Positions 13,539 to 16,940 of a DNA stretch of 16,940 bases are shown one piece after another. The DNA comes from CANHEE01 sp043777755 (GTDB lineage: Bacteria; Bacteroidota; Bacteroidia; Chitinophagales; Saprospiraceae): the NCBI GenBank assembly GCA_043777755.1, contig JAYWHK010000326.1:1-16940 (forward strand), given 5' to 3'. Each line of letters begins with the position of its first letter. Position 1 is the first letter of the stretch. The notes beneath the pieces were generated by a model. The model was not told where the DNA came from. It saw only the letters and a list, made by a program, of their open reading frames with translations, and searched no databases. A program made the position numbers and the translations under genes.

Positions 13539-16500
13539 ATGTTTAAAAAACTGATAATCAGCTTTTTAGCGGTCATTTTTCATTTCCAATTGACGGCTCA
13601 AACCTCCATTTCTGGCATCATCAACACTTATACTAAGGTAAATACAATTGATACTTGTAAAAATGCACTGACCGTAGCGAGCGTTGCAAACTTCAAAAAA
13701 GGCGAAAATGTTTTGTTGATTCAAATGAATGGCGCACTCATCAATGAAGGTCAATCAAGTGTTTATGGTAATCTTGTAAATATGAAAAGTGCTGGTTTGT
13801 ACGAAATAAACAGTATTGATAGTATTTTTACCAATATTATATTTTTTAAAAATAAATTTGTAAATTACTATCAATCAGATGCTTCTGTGCAATTGGTGAC
13901 GATTCCGACTTATCAAGATGCAGTCGTAACAGATACGCTCAAAGCTCAAAAGTGGGACGGACAAACAGGTGGCGTTTTGATTTTTGATGTAAAAAATGAA
14001 CTTGGTTTGCTATCGTACATCAGTGGAAATGGTCAAGGTTTTCGAGGTGGCGCACGCAACCCAAATCCTGACCCAAACAATTCTTGTAACTCTTTTTTGG
14101 TGATTACAGATTATTTTGTGGCAAAAAATAGCTGGCGTTCTGGCAATAAAGGAGAAGGTTTATCTGTTTTTGCGAGTAACAAAGAAGCTGGTAGAGGTGC
14201 GCAACTCAATGGCGGTGGTGGTGGCAACGACCACAACTCTGGCGGTGGCGGTGGTTCAAATATTGTAAAAGGCGGACAAGGCGGTGTGATGTTGAACAAC
14301 AGTCTTTTTGGTTGTTCTGGTCCCAGTTCTGGTATAGGAGGTAAAGCTATTTCATTGATTAACAACCGTTTGTATCTTGGTGGCGGTGGTGGTGCAGGGC
14401 ATGGCAACAATGGTGTTTCAACTTCTGGCGGTGATGGTGGTGCATTAATTTTTATCATGGCAAAAAAAATAACTGGCGATGGCACTCGGATTTTTTCCAA
14501 TGGAATGACCTCAAAAGGTACGACTGGCGATGGCGCAGGCGGTGGCGGTGCAGGCGGAACTGTCGTTTTAGACGTTTCTGAAATCAGCGGTAATCTCAAA
14601 ATTCAAGCACTTGGCGGAAACGGTGGTGACAATGAAAGTTCGAGTGATGGTAGGTGTTTTGGTCCTGGCGGCGGCGGCGGCGGCGGACGAGTTATTACAA
14701 CGACAGGTCTTACATTGACCTACGATTTGAAAGGTGGCGTGAAAGGGTTTTTGAAAAATCCTGTTTGTGGAAGTCCTGACAATGGAGCGCAAAAAGGCGA
14801 CGATGGCAGCGTTGAACTCAATCAATTTTTGGCTTTTGCAAAGAAAAAATTTGAAACTTTTGCCATCACAAAACAACCGCTGGTAGATACGGTTTGTGTA
14901 GGAAAATCCTCTACAATAAAGGTCAATACTTCTGGTATTGTACTGTCTTATCAATGGCAAATCGACAACGGAACAGGTTTTCAAAACCTAAGCGATGGCT
15001 TTTTTTACGATGGTACAAACAGTCAAGAATTGACAATATTGAGTGCTTCCAATAGCATCGAAAATGCAAAATTCCAATGTGTAATTACTTCATTGTGTGG
15101 AAATAAGGTAACATCTAAACCCATTTCAGTGCTTTTGAAAGATGCTCCAAAAGCTGGTTTTAATTATACTTTAAATGGTGTTTTGATTGCTTTTAACAAC
15201 AGCTCCGAAAATGGCGTTTCGTACAGTTGGAGCTTTGGAGATGGAACAACTTCTACCGACAAAAATCCTGTACATTTGTTCACACAAGATGGTGATTTCC
15301 CTGTGGAATTGACAGTTTATAGTGCGTGTGGTTTTGCGATTGTTGTACAAACGATTACAATTGTTTCGCCAACAAAAGCGGATTTTAAAGCCGATACAAC
15401 GCTTGGTTGCGCACCTTTCAAAGTAAAGTTTAAAAACCTTTCTTCTCAAAATTCATTGACTTACAAATGGACTTTTGCAGGTGCTGATATTGCAAGTTCA
15501 ACTTTAAAAGAACCAAGTGTAACTTATTTAAAATCAGGTGTTTATGGCGTTACACTCGAAGCATCGAATAGTTTGTACAAGAATGAAAATCCTAAATCTG
15601 GTTACATTGTAATAAATGAAAAACCAATTGTGGATTTTGTTGTAAAAAGCCAAAATGGAAAAAATATTACCTTTGACAATTTGACGCAATTTTCCAATAC
15701 TTTTACTTGGGATTTTGGCGATGGCGGAACAGCGCAGGATAAAAATCCTTCTCATTTTTATAGCAAAGACGGTGAATATACTGTAGTTTTGACAGCAAAA
15801 AACAATTGTGGAACAAGTATTTTGCCTATAAAAATCAAAGTTTTGACTTTGCCAAAAGCCGCTTTTGTAAGCAATCTCAAAACAGGTTGTGTGCCGCTGA
15901 CAGTGAGTTTTTCTGATTTAACGCCACAAAGTGTTGAGAGTCGAAAGTGGATTTTTAGTGGCGCAAAACAAGATACCTCTTCTCAAAAAAATCCTACTGT
16001 TATTTATGAAAAAGCAGGTATTTATCCTGTGAAACTATATGTTTCAAACAGTTCTGGAAAAGATAGTATCGTTTCGCTGACTTATATGGAGGTTTTTGAC
16101 AAGCCAAAATTAGATTTTTCTTTGACAAATGACAAGCTAAAAATACAATCCGATAATCTTTCGGTTGATGCAAAAACGTATCTTTGGTCAACAACAGCGT
16201 CTTCTTTTTCTTCAAAAGATAAAAACATTGCGTTTTCTGCAACAAAATCAGGTACTTATATTGTGAAATTGGCTGGAACGAATCAGTGTGGAACTTCTAC
16301 GCTTGACAAAACAATTACCGTAACAAACGAGTTGGCTTGCGAAGCAATTACGATGACTTTCAAGCCAAATCCTGCGACCTTTTTTACAACATTAAGTTTC
16401 AATGCAGCACGCAAAAGCGAGATGCCTTATTTGATTACGACGATTGATGGGCGTATTCTCGAAAGCGGAAACTTAGCCAGCGATTTGATTGAAAAAGAAA

Positions 16501-16592
16501 TTAGTTTAGAAAATTATGCCAACGGAATTTATATCTTTCATTTAAAATGTGATGAAAAAGTGTTTAATACAAAAGTAGTGAAGGCGGATTAG
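13539..16592 (+). CDS. T9SS cargo protein with glycine-rich domain and five PKD modules
   Basis: A 1017-residue surface or secreted protein. Residues 1-20 form a signal peptide (LTA before QTS). Residues 21-165 form a beta-rich N-terminal domain. Residues 166-425 are Gly-rich, with clusters such as NGGGGGN, SGGGGGS and a run of seven Gly (377-383). Residues about 443-535 are an Ig-like module (YQWQ, FQCVI). Five PKD or PKD-like modules follow: A1 538-608 (YSWSFGDG), B1 611-693 (GCAPFKVKF, YKWTFAGA), A2 696-768 (FTWDFGDG), B2 772-852 (GCVPLTVSF, RKWIFSGA) and A3 855-930, which lacks FGDG. Residues 940-1014 match a type A T9SS sorting domain: FKPNPATFFTTLSF, then ITTIDGRILESG, then LENYANGIYIFHLK. 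This domain is cut off after outer-membrane passage and leads to release or surface attachment. No enzymatic domain is seen; adhesion or matrix function is inference. Confidence 0.9.
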   Translation: MFKKLIISFLAVIFHFQLTAQTSISGIINTYTKVNTIDTCKNALTVASVANFKKGENVLLIQMNGALINEGQSSVYGNLVNMKSAGLYEINSIDSIFTNIIFFKNKFVNYYQSDASVQLVTIPTYQDAVVTDTLKAQKWDGQTGGVLIFDVKNELGLLSYISGNGQGFRGGARNPNPDPNNSCNSFLVITDYFVAKNSWRSGNKGEGLSVFASNKEAGRGAQLNGGGGGNDHNSGGGGGSNIVKGGQGGVMLNNSLFGCSGPSSGIGGKAISLINNRLYLGGGGGAGHGNNGVSTSGGDGGALIFIMAKKITGDGTRIFSNGMTSKGTTGDGAGGGGAGGTVVLDVSEISGNLKIQALGGNGGDNESSSDGRCFGPGGGGGGGRVITTTGLTLTYDLKGGVKGFLKNPVCGSPDNGAQKGDDGSVELNQFLAFAKKKFETFAITKQPLVDTVCVGKSSTIKVNTSGIVLSYQWQIDNGTGFQNLSDGFFYDGTNSQELTILSASNSIENAKFQCVITSLCGNKVTSKPISVLLKDAPKAGFNYTLNGVLIAFNNSSENGVSYSWSFGDGTTSTDKNPVHLFTQDGDFPVELTVYSACGFAIVVQTITIVSPTKADFKADTTLGCAPFKVKFKNLSSQNSLTYKWTFAGADIASSTLKEPSVTYLKSGVYGVTLEASNSLYKNENPKSGYIVINEKPIVDFVVKSQNGKNITFDNLTQFSNTFTWDFGDGGTAQDKNPSHFYSKDGEYTVVLTAKNNCGTSILPIKIKVLTLPKAAFVSNLKTGCVPLTVSFSDLTPQSVESRKWIFSGAKQDTSSQKNPTVIYEKAGIYPVKLYVSNSSGKDSIVSLTYMEVFDKPKLDFSLTNDKLKIQSDNLSVDAKTYLWSTTASSFSSKDKNIAFSATKSGTYIVKLAGTNQCGTSTLDKTITVTNELACEAITMTFKPNPATFFTTLSFNAARKSEMPYLITTIDGRILESGNLASDLIEKEISLENYANGIYIFHLKCDEKVFNTKVVKAD

Positions 16593-16625
16593 GAATGATG
16601 GGCGATGAATTTTATACAAAGATTA

Positions 16626-16659
16626 CGTAGAGAAAAGGCACGCCTTTTCTCGCACTACG
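16626..16659. repeat. Inverted repeat (GAGAAAAGGC stem)
   Basis: GAGAAAAGGC (16630-16639) and GCCTTTTCTC (16642-16651) are perfect complements separated by AC. The stem can extend by CGTA (16626-16629) pairing with TACG (16656-16659) across a four-base bulge. It lies 34 nt after the cargo-gene stop and is the most likely 3' end structure for that transcript, though there is no T-run. Confidence 0.75.
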
Positions 16660-16839
16660 CAAGGCATAGTATACTGTAATGCACAAGGTTTTACCCTTAA
16701 AAACGAAAATATAGCAAATCTACAGCACTTTTGTTTTAACCACTTTGTGGTCGTCTTCAACCGTAAAGGTTGAAGAACCAGATAAAAGGTTCTCTCTAAG
16801 TTTACGCTTCAGAGTTTTCTTATAAAAATATTTTAGGTG

Positions 16840-16879
16840 CAACGCACCGTGATATTAATTTTAATATTGCGGTGCGTTG
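16840..16879. repeat. Long near-perfect palindrome (CAACGCACCG arms)
   Basis: CAACGCACCG (16840-16849) pairs with CGGTGCGTTG (16870-16879). Inside it, two G-U pairs and then ATATTAA (16852-16858) with TTAATAT (16861-16867) continue the helix almost to its tip. The result is about 18-19 consecutive pairs in 40 nt, with a GC-rich base and an AT-only top. This resembles a REP-type or transposon-end hairpin more than a terminator. Confidence 0.8.
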
Positions 16880-16940
16880 AACTGTCAAAAAAACCAAATA
16901 AAAAACGAAATATTATTCGGCAAATTTTTGAACGCCATAC

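Larger units (their letters stand above)
16593..16940. other. Hairpin-rich noncoding region
   Basis: A 348-bp gene-free segment after the T9SS cargo gene with at least five separate inverted repeats in a row. They are 16626-16659, 16739-16751 (ACCAC, TTT, GTGGT), 16754-16776 (TCTTCAACC, GTAAA, GGTTGAAGA), 16774-16793 (AGAACC, 8-nt loop, GGTTCT) and 16840-16879. None has a good U-run. The density suggests a structured RNA, a mosaic of REP-like elements or a mobile-element remnant. I cannot tell which from one copy. Confidence 0.7.

Noticed and set aside
14111..14599. Proline-rich 162-residue frame on the minus strand
   Set aside because: It is the antisense shadow of the glycine codons of the T9SS cargo gene and has no start context or neighbours of its own.

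Overview
The window looks like a chromosomal segment of a Bacteroidota bacterium, probably in or near the Cytophagales. The reasons are very AT-rich intergenic DNA, two promoters with the Bacteroidota -7 element (TAnnTTTG), secreted PKD/Ig-repeat proteins including one with a type IX secretion (T9SS) C-terminal sorting domain, and family-typical genes (DUF4834-like, HSDR_N_2, DUF4112, a secreted protein often labelled 'asparagine synthetase B'). I see no rRNA, tRNA, insertion sequence, phage gene or CRISPR array. Family names come from motif recognition; nothing was searched.

Layout, left to right. (1) 58-1356(-): secreted cysteine-rich protein with a PPC-like domain and PKD-like modules but no sorting domain. 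(2) 1562-2862(+): membrane-anchored DNA/RNA non-specific endonuclease (DRGH motif), then a small DUF4834-like membrane protein. The two are separated by a heptamer repeat. (3) 2855-7755(-): a tightly overlapping three-gene unit, in transcription order a 1325-residue SF1 (Upf1/Dna2-like) helicase, a PD-(D/E)XK HSDR_N_2 nuclease-like protein and a YkgJ-type cysteine-cluster protein. (4) 8162-8905(+): a LOV-like PAS domain fused to an AraC-type DNA-binding domain, closed by a strong intrinsic terminator. (5) 9358-9954(+): small secreted two-repeat protein. (6) 10082-11829(-): DUF4112 membrane protein followed by a YehP-like VWA protein, with a 15-bp tandem repeat between them. (7) 11944-13233(+): secreted GATase-like protein. 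(8) 13539-16592(+): 1017-residue T9SS cargo with a glycine-rich domain and an alternating A-B-A-B-A array of PKD modules. (9) 16593-16940: noncoding DNA packed with inverted repeats.

The genes do not form one pathway. Three themes stand out: cell-surface and secreted repeat proteins (58-1356, 9358-9954, 13539-16592), nucleic-acid enzymes (the endonuclease and the helicase/nuclease unit), and a YehP-like VWA protein without its usual MoxR partner. The best candidate for an undescribed system is the helicase/HSDR_N_2 pair. Its helicase has altered motifs II and III, about 490 residues inserted between the first helicase motifs and motif II, and a C-terminal region resembling a degenerate restriction-endonuclease fold. 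Its stop lies inside the nuclease gene, so translation of the two may be coupled. The most structured unexplained DNA is the hairpin cluster at 16626-16879.
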